A stretch of 64,000 nt of DNA from Mytilus edulis (taxonomy: Eukaryota; Mollusca; Bivalvia; Mytilida; Mytilidae), in the NCBI RefSeq assembly GCF_963676685.1, contig NC_092353.1, positions 11,619,734 through 11,683,733 on the forward strand. Direction: 5' to 3'. Each line of letters begins with the position of its first letter. The first letter of the stretch is position 1. The position numbers and the translations under genes are program-made. A model generated the notes under the pieces. The model saw nothing but the letters and a program-made list of their open reading frames with translations. It had not been told where the DNA came from and did no database searches. Positions 1 to 10,628 of the stretch are shown one piece after another.

Positions 1-65
1 TCAGAATTTTGTCACTTCCGGTAAAAAATATCACACGAAAACGTAATTTAGAGACGAAATACATA

Positions 66-170
66 TGTTTAATAAGACCTGCTGGTGACCTTCTGCTGTT
101 GTCTGTTCTATGGTCGGGTTTTTGTCTCTTTGACACATTCCCCATTTTCATTCTCAATTTTATTTTATTT
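66..170. repeat. Dispersed repeat family A, 3' end fragment
   Basis: This short piece matches the 3' end of the element at 5040-5588, sharing the stretches around GGTGACCTTCTGCTG and TTGACACATTCCCC. Related pieces lie at 46172-46503 and, in reverse orientation, at about 19247-19483. Copies share one end and differ in length at the other, which suggests a retroposed, 5'-truncated family. The rest of positions 1-450 holds nothing I recognise. Confidence 0.6.
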
Positions 171-559
171 ATCAATAAAAGTTAGCAATGTTGTCAGTAT
201 GTTGTTGTATGGACAAGCTACAATGTAAAACAACCGGGTACTTATTAGCAGGAAACACTAACGATTGCTTAGATGTTAATATTCAACAGCTACAAACGAA
301 TCCTTAACGTTTATTCTCCAAAGATCCGTCATCATGCATCTAAAGAAACCTCTTTCATATACACCTAGGAATAATTATTGACTATCAGACAAACAACATG
401 AAATAAACTTGTTGTTAAGTCAGATTGAGGCACTTTTAACAGAAAACCCATAAGCCCTGCGAAGATGGATGATAGCTTGACAAGAAATTGCAAGACTTGC
501 TAAAGAGTTTGAGAAGAGGGGCGAAAGATACCAGAGGGACAGTCATATATCTATTTCTT

Positions 560-1360
560 GATGAAGAGGACACAACTGACCATGAACAGAAACTAATCGC
601 TCAAAACTGTTTATCCATGATGTAGCTTCTGTGATAGAAGAGTTAGGAAATCAATTTCTTGAAAACAGCAACGAACTGCTTGTTCTGTATACCAATTAAA
701 TATATAGCTCCCTCAGCAGTTGTTGATACTATTCGTCGTTCGTTGAATAGAAATAGATGGACAGTACCAGTATGAAAAATTTATCTAAGAGGAAACTTAG
801 ACGAGTCCTTTAAACAAGAAAATCACACCCATCCACCAACATTTAGTCTCATTTAGTTTAATACAAAGTCTTTCGAAACATTGACAAGATGTAACTATTG
901 TTGACAATATAACGATTGACGATACAAAGAGACGTTATCAAAGGCAAACATGCTAACCACGAAACTGATACAGTTTCTAAGGTGTAGATAAAAACAAAAC
1001 AGAGTTTATTCTATTTCTGTCAAATTATAAACTGATGGATGAACACATTTTCGGGAAGAGAATTATTGCTACAGTTGATACCGATGTAGTAGTACTTGTT
1101 GTGTCCTGCTTTCATGTCACAAATGCAGCTGATATTTATGGGTTTAAGGACTGGAAAACACTTCGGATGCATTTCAATTCAAGAGCTTGCTAACTTTTTA
1201 GGACAAGAAAATGCATATATGCATTGCCTCTTTTCCATGCCTTCACTGAATTCGACACTGTGGCATCGATCGCTGGTTAAGGAAAAACACAGCATGGGAT
1301 ACATGGATATCATTTAATGGTGTCACAAGAGCATTCATCGTTATAAGAGACCAAGATTGC
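560..1360 (+). pseudogene. Decayed coding relic of a repetitive invertebrate gene family (PIN-like motifs)
   Basis: Reading across frames gives pieces of one recognisable protein family found in many copies in mollusc and cnidarian genomes: VIEELGNQFLEN near 625-665, KNKTEFILFLSNYK near 990-1030, IIATVDTDVVVLVVS near 1065-1110, and PLFHAFTEFDTVASIAG followed by TAWDTWISFNG near 1230-1320. The pattern of TVDTDVVV and HAFT..DT resembles the acidic motifs of a PIN or FEN-like fold. Stops and frameshifts separate the pieces and the middle of the protein is missing, so it cannot be functional. The family is probably carried by a transposon, but this is inference. About 30 bp of an unrelated retroelement tail (near 512-545) lies just upstream. 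Confidence 0.45.
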
Positions 1361-1883
1361 GTTCAATATCGTAGCAGCCAGCCGACGTAGTGCTACGTAC
1401 ATATTTGTTTACAGAACTAGTAGCTATGCTAGCTGCTATCAATATCTATGTAGCAGCTAGGACAGCTTCACGTTCAATAGTCATAATCTACGTAGCCCTA
1501 TGTAGCCGCTACGATATTAATCGCAGCCCTGGCGAGTACTCTGAATGTAGAAACCACTATTACACAATTAATCGAACGATTCGTTATGCTGATGTATGAT
1601 CGAACAAATATATCAGAGAAGGTCAATGATATTCAACCTTTTTTTGACAAGAGTTACCAGAGATCTTGGAACATAATTCTCCTCACAGTGCACTGGAAAA
1701 CTACCTGTCAAACCTAAATGTAACAATAAACATGTCGCTGCAAATAATTGTTACTGCTTTATAAATCTGCATGTAGTTTGAGTCATAGTCATCGTCACCT
1801 CCTTTCTGAAATGAGGGTCCTTGAAAGCATGTGAAAGCTCTCTCACAGGCAAACAACCCATAAATGTAAAATGAAAGAATTCT
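1361..1883. other. Non-coding stretch, nothing recognised
   Basis: The stretch contains several short, imperfect GTAGC/GCTAC-rich motifs (1370-1530) but no convincing coding region, inverted repeat or known repeat. Short open frames here have no family signature. Confidence 0.4.
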
Positions 1884-1889
1884 ATTCTT

Positions 1890-2204
1890 TCATCTTGTAC
1901 TATGAACTTTGTCTTCAATGTCAACACCTAGATTCCTTAGTCGCCAAGGCATCTTGAATAATGGTGCTAAATCTTCTTCGGTTATGGAATCTTCAATGGA
2001 GCTGATGAATTCTGCTAATGTGATTCCATGGCTTATTCTTGTGTCTCTTCCTTGTTCAGTCTCATCTTCACTAGAATGTTTGATGCCTGCCGATAAAGAT
2101 AAGCAAGTCATTGCACATGATATTTCGTTTCTTGTACAATAAGGTCCCAAGCACAGATATTCTCTAATAAAGTTGTGTACTGAAGCTTTAGTACACATCG
2201 ACAA
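1890..2204 (-). CDS. Hypothetical coding fragment, unknown family
   Basis: This minus-strand frame of 104 codons has protein-like composition. It runs from a cysteine-rich first half into an acidic segment (SSEDETEQGRD), then ITLAEFISSIEDSITEEDL and MPWRLRNLGVDIEDKVH. That order, with alternating hydrophobic and charged residues, is unlike the lysine/asparagine-rich noise of this AT-rich DNA. I do not recognise the family. There is no matching exon or splice site I can defend, so this is either one exon of a larger gene or a fragment of a mobile element. The overlapping plus-strand frame at 1909-2142 is its shadow. Confidence 0.25.
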   Translation of the reverse strand: MSMCTKASVHNFIREYLCLGPYCTRNEISCAMTCLSLSAGIKHSSEDETEQGRDTRISHGITLAEFISSIEDSITEEDLAPLFKMPWRLRNLGVDIEDKVHSTR

Positions 2205-2614
2205 AAAGGGATATCAACATTGCTTGTTGTTTCTTCGTGGAGGTTTTCATCTGGTTTATACGAACATCAAAAGTAACATACACATTCTTTCAGTGCTAAT
2301 TTTCATGATAAGCTGGTTTGCTGCTAGGATTGCCTGTTTTTTTTTTACATATCATCTGTATCCTTTTGATGTCTAATTTTAGTTCTGTGTTAGGATGGCA
2401 GGCCATGTGGCATTGTTTTTTTTTTGTTTGCATGCTACAAGGAAGACCACTGCCATCATATTGTGTATACAGATTGGTCATAGACAGTTAACATCGAAGT
2501 TCTTTGTATTTAACAAGATTTCCCGCCAACGTAACATATCCGGCACCAATATTGATACACTTTGGGGGTGTAGGGCATTGCAGCTATTCGTCTGTCATAT
2601 TTTGACAAATTATA

Positions 2615-2745
2615 CATTTAACATTGAGAATGGAAATGGGGAAGATGTCAGAGGGACAACAAACTGGCCAAAGAGCAGACAACAGCTGATTGCACCAATG
2701 GTTGTTCAATGCAGCGAGAAATTCCCGCACCTGGAGGTGGTTCTC
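2615..2745. repeat. Dispersed repeat family A, diverged internal piece
   Basis: Positions 2620-2745 resemble family A in reverse orientation: GAGAATGGAAATGGGGAA, a diverged GGACAACAAAC..GG section, then TGCAGCGAGAAATTCCCGCACC and CTGGAGG. The last part corresponds to the GGTGCGGGAATTTCTCGCTG section at 5478-5500. It is too diverged to delimit exactly. From about 2746 to 3370 I see only AT-rich sequence. Confidence 0.5.
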
Positions 2746-3394
2746 AGCTGGTCCCTATACAAAATTGCGTACTAGTTATGTGAAAATGGATGTCACACTA
2801 AACCCCAAAACATATAAATGAACTTAAAATAAAGTCAAGCCAATCTCTACAACATTTGAGGAAGAACTACCTGGGTTTTGATCATCTGATGTCTCAATAA
2901 GTTTAAATCTTTGAGAGCTCATCTTTGAATTGTTATTTAGACTCTTGATTTATAAAGTGTATGTCTATCTTCATTCAAATATAATAATGAAACAATATTG
3001 TTCCATATGAATTGAATTTTAATGGTCTCCAAATAAATAAATAAATACATGATTCTATTACATCCTTCTTCTCACTTTTTGCAAATTAAAAGTCGACATT
3101 TTTCTTTAATTTTAACATGAAATTTTGACCGGAAGTTGACCCAACGTCACCTAACTGCTGCTTGAACAATACTGAAAACCATTTAATGTCATTCAGATCA
3201 TTTAAAACATCAGGTCTTGTAGTTAAAACTAAAACAATTGAGAGAGAATTAAGAAAAGTTGAAATTTTAACATGCATCCGCCATTTTGGATTTTACCGGA
3301 AGTTAACTATATTTCCAGCTTGCCTCCATATCTTAAATTAAAGAGTATAGATAAAAGTATGTTTGAGCAAAATTTGGTGCTTTTAACATGAAGT

Positions 3395-3605
3395 GCACAA
3401 TTCCTTCATATATTGCACCTATCTGCTGGACTACTAGGTTTTGGTGGGGTTCGTGTTGCTTATTCTTTAGTTTTCTATGTTGTGTCATGTGTACTATTGT
3501 TTGTCTATTCGTCTTTTTTCATTTTTGCCATGGCGTTGTCTGTTTATTTTCGATTTATGAGTTTGACTGTCCCTCTGGTATCTTTCGTCCCCCTTTTGTA
3601 ATGAC
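3395..3605 (+). repeat. Retroelement 3' tail fragment (family with copy at 19558-21888)
   Basis: The stretch GGTTTTGGTGGGGTTCGTG to GGTATCTTTCGTCCCCCTTT matches the 3' end of the retroelement ending at about 21888. Related tails are at 43495-43665 (+), 25440-25815 (-), 15250-15570 (-) and 44455-45190 (-). Only the non-coding tail is present here. It directly abuts the Helitron at 3620. Confidence 0.65.
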
Positions 3606-3619
3606 AAGTTATATATATA

Positions 3620-4670
3620 TCTATACTATTAAACGAGAAGACCTCATTTTGGGTGTCGCTTCTCTTCTTTCCACAATAAATTAATCAACACGCCTCTGTG
3701 TCCTATAGGTACAGTGCATAGTCGCATTTGTCATTCATTCATATGATTATTCAGATTGAGTTATTTTGGGAGAAAATCGAGAAAAAGGGCATCCGGATAT
3801 TGTCCCGTCATTGGACAAAATTTTAAGTCAGATTATACTTCCGGTTTGCGTTTTTCTGTATACTTTGAACATACATATACTACGAATAAAGTGTATTTTC
3901 AGAATTCTATCTGCTATCATTTTCAAGTTTACTATCCACGGTGGTCACAGAGTTTATTAAATAGAGAGGGTCTGTATACTATATCAATGACCACCATGGA
4001 TCGATTAGAAAACTTAGAATTGAAAGTAAATACACTTTATTTATATAGTGAATGTTCATAATATACAGATAAGTGCTAGAATTATTCATGTGCACTTTTG
4101 ATACCTTTTCTGAAATTCTCCAGTCATTAAATCTTTTACAAAATTCATTGATTACAAAAAAAAGAAGATGTGGTATGATTGCCATGTTGACAACTCTCCA
4201 CAAGAGACCAAAATGACACAGAAATTAACAACTATAGGTCATCGTACGGCCTTCAACAACGAGCAAAGACCATACCGCATACTCAGCTTTAAAAGGCACC
4301 GAAATGAAAATGTAAAACAATTCAAACGAGAAAACTAGCGGCCTTATTTATGTACAAAAAATGAACGAAAAACAAATATGTAACGCATAAACAAACGACA
4401 ACCACTGAAGTACAGGCTCCTTACTTAAATGTTCATAATATACTAAATGTATATTCATATTGAAATTGATAGAAAACCACACATTGGGAATTTTGGAAAT
4501 AAAGGAGGAGGGATTAAAAAAAAACATTTTCCTGTCCCCAATAACCTATGATTTATGATAATTTTGCTGAAATTCTCCAGTCATTCAATTTTTCACAAAA
4601 TTCTCCCAACAACACTTTACATACTTTAAACTACGCTCTGAATGCCCGCGATTTCGCGGGTGTGTTCTAG
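3620..4670 (+). mobile_element. Non-autonomous Helitron
   Basis: The 5' end is TC (3620-3621, TCTATACTATTAAACGAG) preceded by A. The 3' end is CTAG (4667-4670) followed by T. A hairpin, CCCGCGATTTCGCGGG (4645-4660, 7-bp stem with TT loop), lies 6 nt before the CTAG. These are the structural hallmarks of Helitrons, which insert between A and T without target duplication and move by a rolling-circle mechanism. No Rep/helicase coding sequence is present, so it depends on another copy. A family B repeat (about 4156-4424) is nested inside it. Confidence 0.8.
4156..4424 (+). repeat. Dispersed repeat family B (nested in Helitron)
   Basis: It begins near AGAAGATGTGGTATGATTGC and runs through GGTCATCGTACGGCCTTC and CAAACGAGAAAACTAGCGG to CAGGCTCCTTACTT. 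The same family occurs in the opposite orientation at 34050-34240, 44155-44445, 45545-45935 and 50825-51205. Fragments of its GTGGTATGA end lie near 31310, 32140, 63060 and 63245, and in reverse near 53030 and 53170. It is short, non-coding and numerous, which fits a SINE-like element. Confidence 0.65.
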
Positions 4671-4689
4671 TATATATTAAAATGTAGTC

Positions 4690-6885
4690 CACTTCTATAA
4701 TTCCTTAATTTCTGCTGGGATTAATTTCCCATTAGGTGAAGAAAAAAAATTGACATTAAGGGAAAAATATTAACTATACACAATATATGTTTTTCTCAAA
4801 TTGAAGGCTGTACGGATGCCTATAATTACTTTCATCCACGTCATTTAAGCTTTTGTGGATAGCTGGTTCATTTTCAGACATAACCCCATCTCTTTATTTT
4901 AATATAGATGAAATGAGTTTGTACATTTTTATGATAACATATATAGTTATCCAGTGTACATGAGGACATTCAAGCTGTTGCCTACAAGTCAAGTGTTCGA
5001 ACTATTTTTGAATGGCTAGTTTTTGTTATCAAACTTATATTGCCTGATATTCAAATGATGAAGACATAATCTTTCAATCAGTTTAATTAAAGTCTGGAGC
5101 TGGCATGTCAGTTAACTGCTAGAAGTCTGTTGTTATTTATGTATTATTGTAATTTTGTTTATTTGCGTTTGATACATCTCCTGACATCAGACTCGGTCTT
5201 CTCTTCTTCTCTTGAACTGAATTCTAAAATGCGTTTTGTTATGCGTTTCCTTTTCTACATTGGCTAGAGGTATAGGGGGAGGGTTGAGATCTCATAAACA
5301 TGTTTAACCCCGCCGCATTGTTGAGCGTGTTCCAAGTCTGGAGCCTCTGGACTTTGTTAGTCTTGTATTTTTTTTATTTTAGTTTCTTGTGTATAATTAG
5401 GAGTTAAGTATGGCGGTCATTATCACTGAACTAGTATATATATTTCTTTAGGAGCCAGCTGAAGGACGCCTCCAGGTGCGGGAATTTCTCGCTGCATTGA
5501 AGACCTATTGATGACCTTCTGCTGTTGTCTGTTCTATGGTCGGGTTGTTGTCTCTTTGACACATTCCCGATTTCCATTCTCAATTTTATTATACTTTTGT
5601 CTGAAGAAAAGTCTTTAATTTGTCGAAATTAAGATAAAATTTACTATTTTTTAATTGTTGGCTTCCAGACAACAGTTTGTGACCTTTCTCGCAAAAGCCG
5701 GTGATCGCAATATGCAAGTGCGGAGAGGAAAACAAAATGGGCAGAGAGAGTCAACAAACGTTAACATTGCTAAGTCATCGAAATAAACAATATATTAATG
5801 TAATTGTTAAACACGTGCTTACCTCAATATCCACTCTTTAATGTTGATTGTTTAGAAAGTGTACAATCGGTAAACGTCGGCTTCAAAACATGACCTTTAA
5901 TACGCTGCCATATTATGACATCAACACTAAGCGAGTGAAATATATTTTTGATGATTAAACGATATGGATGCGTAAAACATAATAAAATCATGCACAGTTA
6001 TAAGTTGTTGTTATATGCATAAACTGGTTCAAGAATTTGATAAACATTATGTTCCACCAGTCACTGATTTCAAATGATTTAAGAACGCATCAGTGTGCAG
6101 TCATAATGGTAACGCTGACGGATTTGGGATGAATATGTGTTTACAAGTTATTATTTAAAGTCTCTTTTGAAAAAAAAAACTATTTTTATACTATTTACCT
6201 GCATTATTGGCACAAACAAATATGTTTTATGTTGGCGTAAATGAAAGATTATTTTGGCTCAAATGAACTTACAATTGGCGCAAAAGCATCCCATCGTCGT
6301 TTGTTGCTTTATATTCCTACTCAAAGCAAACCTATATGATTTGCAACGTCAAATCATAAAAACGATTGTAGTCCCCTTATTCATAAAGCAAGTTCTGGAT
6401 TTACACTTTGTACACAGGGTGCGTTTTAGATTGTTAATCAAGTTCTTGGTTATATATTTTGTACACGGAACAATATATGACTTGCACATCATCACTTGGT
6501 AAAACATCCACTTTAGATGAAGGATTTTCTCTTTATTATCATCATATAACTATTTTAGTTGTGGTCGTTGTATTTTGGCATGATATATCAGACGTTAGAA
6601 GCATTATGTTTTTAATTTTAGTTGTAGCTGAAAATGATGTAAGGACGAATGAGTGCAACAACATTGGTCGATTTTGATGTTAAAAGACAGACATTGAATT
6701 TTCTGTTGGAAAAAGAAATACCTAAACCCTACAAGGACAAAAGTTACAACGAGCAACAACCCAAAACTTGAGAAAAATGGCTGTGAAAGAAGTCTTGGCA
6801 GTGTTAAAATCATATTTAAAGTTATTTATTTTTTTGTTGGTTTTTTTTAGTTACTAAGTATCTGTTCACTGACACTTGAAGAAAG
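4690..6885. repeat. Paralogous 5' flank of the TLR pseudogene (duplicate of ~53.5-58.0 kb)
   Basis: Long stretches match the DNA upstream of the last TLR. Examples are TTTCTGCTGGGATTAATTTC (4708) with TTTCTGCTGAGATTTATTTC (53498), the GAAATGAGTTTGTAC section (4909 and 53704), the ACACGTGCTTACCTCAATATCC section (near 5810 and 54185) and the GTTAGAAGCATTATGTTTTT section (6595 and 54985). No gene is evident. The short open frames at 6254-6677 and 54860-55087 are shared only because the DNA is paralogous. Confidence 0.75.
5040..5588. mobile_element. Dispersed repeat family A, longest complete copy in the window
   Basis: The paralogous flank near 53.93 kb is uninterrupted at this point, so the insertion can be delimited. 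TTATA occurs at 5035-5039 and again at 5589-5593, a 5-bp target duplication. The element holds a GGGGGAGGGTTGAGATCTC..CCCCGCCGCATT section and ends CATTCTCAATTTTA. The copy at the right edge of the window (63680-64000) starts the same way. The copy at 46172-46503 keeps only the 3' part. Common 3' ends with variable 5' ends suggest retroposition. There is no coding region. Confidence 0.6.
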
Positions 6886-7204
6886 AAGAACCTTGCACAT
6901 TATTAAAATCATACTCTTTTGGATCGTGACAGCCCTACAAGAAGGTAAGTTAGTTCATTTGTTTTATTCAAACTATAACAATGCAATATTTCCATTGGCA
7001 ATTCAGTAGATCATTGATGACTGTTTAAGGTTAAGAACATTCACATTTCACTGATATATGCGATGTCTAAACACTCACACTTACACTCTTCTCGTCATGC
7101 TTGAAGATCAAAATAACACAATTTGCCTGTGATTGTTGATTCTGCAATGTTTGGTGATTGTCTTTGCATTTTTCAAGGTTAAATATATATGTATTTATTT
7201 TACC

Positions 7205-7500
7205 GGTTTTAATGCCCTATTAATGGGCATTATATTTTCTGGTCTGTGCGTCCGTTCGTCTGTTCGTTCGTCCGTTCGTCCGTCTGTCCCGTTTCAGGTT
7301 AAAGTTTTTGGATGAGGTAGGTTAAAGTTGTTAATGAAGTTGAAGTCCAATCAACCTGAAACTTACTACACATGTACCTTATGATATGATATTTCTAATT
7401 TTAATGCCAAATTAGAGATTTTACCCGATTTTCACGGTCCACTGAATATAGAAAATAATAGTGTGGATGGGGCATCCGTGTACGTAGGACACACTCTTGT
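7205..7500. repeat. Bivalve-type repeat with CCGT-rich track, in TLR pseudogene intron
   Basis: It starts with a small hairpin (AATGCCCTATTAATGGGCATT, split as AATGCCC and GGGCATT) and a run of CCGTTCGTCTG-like units (7249-7290). It is absent from the equivalent intron positions of the two intact TLRs. A similar CCGTCCGT track lies at 38735-38830. Intron sequence around it (ACAAAACACTCACACTTAC at about 7068 and 7575) is duplicated in this locus, so the intron has had at least one local duplication. Confidence 0.5.
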
Positions 7501-7726
7501 TATATGTGACTTACAAACAGTGTTTGGTCTACGATATATATACTAGGATCTATGCAATGTCTTCAATAGTTTACAAAACACTCACACTTACACTAGTACT
7601 CTTCTCATCATGTTTGATGATCAAAATAACACGATTTGACTGTGGTTAATGATTTTGCAATGTTTGGTGATTGTCTTTGCATTTTTCGAGGTTAACTTTA
7701 TTTTTATTTATTAATCGGTTTGTATA

Positions 7727-8588
7727 TGTGACCAGTCACAACATATCAAGGCTTATGGAGGTAGAACGTCATTGTGAGAAAAACGCCGTTAACTATATGT
7801 AACTAGCAATTTCCAGGCTTAGGAGGGTACATTGTCTAAAATTTGATTTTTGTATATTTATCTAGAATATTCCGAAACAAAACTCTCTGTCATGTTATTA
7901 TGACATATTTGTAGTAACAGCAATGAAACGAGTCATTTCGAATACCGGTATGAAAATGAGGTTGTTCTATAACGACTTTTGTTTATTGAATGCACTAATT
8001 TATAAAACGCAAAAATATTGTATTTATTGGCTTTTAATGATGTTCAATAGCGTATTTGAATAAAATTTTAAAGACTTAAATTTACTAAAGTGCAAAAAAT
8101 TCTAAGCTCTATTTTAGGACATGTAATTTAAACTTGTTGAAATGAAGTTAGTTTTAAATTTGTCAAAGTAAGCATTAAGAATTCCTTTTTTTAATTTAGA
8201 TTTATTATGCATGTCTCTATAAATAGTATGCGACGCATAACAGTTTATAAGTAGGTGTTATCTTATATGCATTTGATACGGTGCATTTATTATGGATATA
8301 TTTCAGACTTCATTTATGAAAGGAAATCTATAGAGCAGAAATTTGATTTTTTTTGTATCAATTTAAAATGTATATTCAAATATTTTTCACTTCAAACGAT
8401 AAAGCAAAACTTCTTCAAAACTTATATATGATGTATAGTTCGGCGTCCGCAAAAAAGAAGCCAAATAAAGTGTTTATCTCTTCTTCACAAATACGTATTT
8501 CATTGAATTTCGATATTTATCATGTTTATAATTTTTCTAACAATGACGTTCTACCTCCATAAGCCTGGAAATTTCATGGCGGGTCACA
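7727..8588. mobile_element. Small non-autonomous DNA transposon (MITE-like) in intron
   Basis: Imperfect terminal inverted repeats start TGTGACC and share GGCTTATGGAGGTAGAACGT (near 7750 and, reversed, 8543-8565). The host reads TATATGTGACTTACAAACAG without interruption in the introns at 19126 and 58394, so this is a clean insertion about 862 bp long. The target duplication is short and ambiguous (TA or ATAT) because the element ends resemble the host site. No transposase is encoded. Confidence 0.65.
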
Positions 8589-9462
8589 TATGTGACTTAC
8601 AAACAGGAGCTAGCAGTTGTTGTTGTATGATATATTTCTAATGAAATATTACTTTGCTTTAGCACCCAGTATGGTGCACTTCATTACAATATGAAATTAA
8701 ACAGACCTAGAAAAAGCCAATTGCACGAGTTTGCTTCTATTTATATCTATATTTATGTTTATATAGCTTATACGAATACCGGAGGTGTTATTTTCGGAGG
8801 TCAACTCGATAGCTAGTTAGACGCCATCACGTTAAAATTACACACATAACGACGCTACACATTATAGAGCCTATGCCCTTTACAATATTTATTTTAGACA
8901 TTTTAAATCTAGAATAAATGTTTTACCGGGATATAATTCAAAAATGAGAATTTGAGTCGGATCGGTGAATAAGTATTTCACTTTGAGTACCGCTTTAACC
9001 AAAACAAAAAGAGTTGTTTCAAATATTCTTTATGGTTTATCTGAAGGATTTTGATGAACTATTACGTGAATAAGGTTTGTAAAGTTCTTTTATTCAACTT
9101 GTATTTGAATCAAAAATCATATCAATACTTATATTTTTGCAGCTAAAGGTTATAGCAATGAAACGAAATGCAACGTTCGAAACGTCATTGTTAATTGCTG
9201 CAATTTAGCCTTGACTACAATACCAAGGTACCTACCAGTAAACGCGACTAATCTGGACTTAAGGAAAAACAGCATCAAAATAGTCAAAGACTTTAACTTT
9301 CAGTCTTTGCGATACCTCACCGCCCTTAATTTGGAAAGACATAAGATACAGTTAATCGAGATAAATGCTTTTCGTGGGTTACATCGTCTACGGAGTCTAC
9401 ATCTCAGCTCCAGTTTTATAAAATTATTTCCCGGCGGCATGTTCGACAGACTGAATAGTATA

Positions 9463-9915
9463 GGTTACAAGAGCGCAATTATTCGTAATGCATTTTCCAT
9501 AGGGTACCACTAGTGTTCCGTAGTTTTTTCTCGAAGAAAACTAGGGAAAAACGGATAGCAGTTCCTGTTACAAGAAATGCTAGTGTTGCATTACAACCAA
9601 AAAAATATATAGGGTCATGCGGCTCAAATTGACTTAAACTGCAGTTGAAAAAGATCGTCTACTTTTTTCGCTTAATGAAAAAGGCATATTTTTAATGGCT
9701 CCGACGTGCAGAAATGGAAGATATTTTCTGTATTTCGTAAAATGTGAACATGATTTTCGGCAATTTTTTAAACCTAATTGGATAGGCTTTCGATTAAATG
9801 TAATTCCAATCCTGTATCAACCAATCATAAGCCGTATAGGATTCTATTCTGAGTACCATCTCGGGGTAAAAAACTTGCCGGTAAAATGTAAACAAATAAT
9901 TGCGTTCTTGTAACC
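9463..9915. mobile_element. Small inverted-repeat transposon inside TLR pseudogene exon
   Basis: The terminal inverted repeats are GGTTACAAGAGCGCAATTAT (9463-9482) and its near-complement ending CTTGTAACC at 9915. A 4-bp target duplication, TATA, flanks it at 9459-9462 and 9916-9919. The intact TLRs read ctgaatggttt(g/a)caagagttg straight through this site. The 453-bp element has no meaningful coding capacity and destroys the leucine-rich repeat reading frame. Confidence 0.8.
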
Positions 9916-10628
9916 TATACAAGAGTTGTCAATTGAAAACAATAAACTACAATACTTACAAGATAATGAAATTACAAAAATGTTAAACATGTTAAAGATC
10001 ATATCACTGAGGAAATTTTCGTTTGACATATATCCTAATTTCAAATTTCTCAGTCAATTGGGTACGTTAAGTGAGTTAACAGATTTGGGTTTATTCGCTT
10101 GGTCAGCAAAACTACAATTCAACAAGGCAATGTTCGTTCATGTTAACGTACTGCAAATAGTGTCTCTATTCAAAGAAGTTGTGCCGTTCATTTCAGACGA
10201 ATTTTTCGAACATTTTCCAAAATTAAATTCAATAACACCTTCAATAGGTCATGATTTACCTAAAAATCCGATTGACCAAGTATTCAAATCTTTTGGAGTT
10301 TTCCACGGAAGAAACCTGACAAACCTTGAATCACAAGAGAATGAAGTATTTATGGTCAATTTGTTTGAAACGACTGACATTGTATAATCTGTACATTAAG
10401 GACAAACTTATGTATGCGGTGCAAGTATTTTCTATCAAAAGGGCGTGTCTTGAGTATCTGGATTTTTCTGAAAATACCCTTTTCGACCGAGGAGGTTCTG
10501 TATTTGCAGTAATGAAGAACTTAAAAAATTTGAAAGTTTTGAAAATTATAAGAAAATGGCGTAGTTCGGGGGGTAAACGCTCGCAACCAACAAGCTTATA
10601 TAGTTTCATGTTTCCAAAAACTCTTGAA

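Noticed and set aside
2296..2775. Open frames at 2296-2481 (-) and 2395-2775 (+)
   Set aside because: They overlap each other, have low-complexity starts, and the plus frame runs into a diverged family A repeat. No protein signature was found.
5040..5588. Solo LTR
   Set aside because: A 5-bp duplication is present, but other copies (46172-46503, 66-170) are 5'-truncated with a common 3' end. That is the behaviour of a retroposed non-LTR or SINE-like family.
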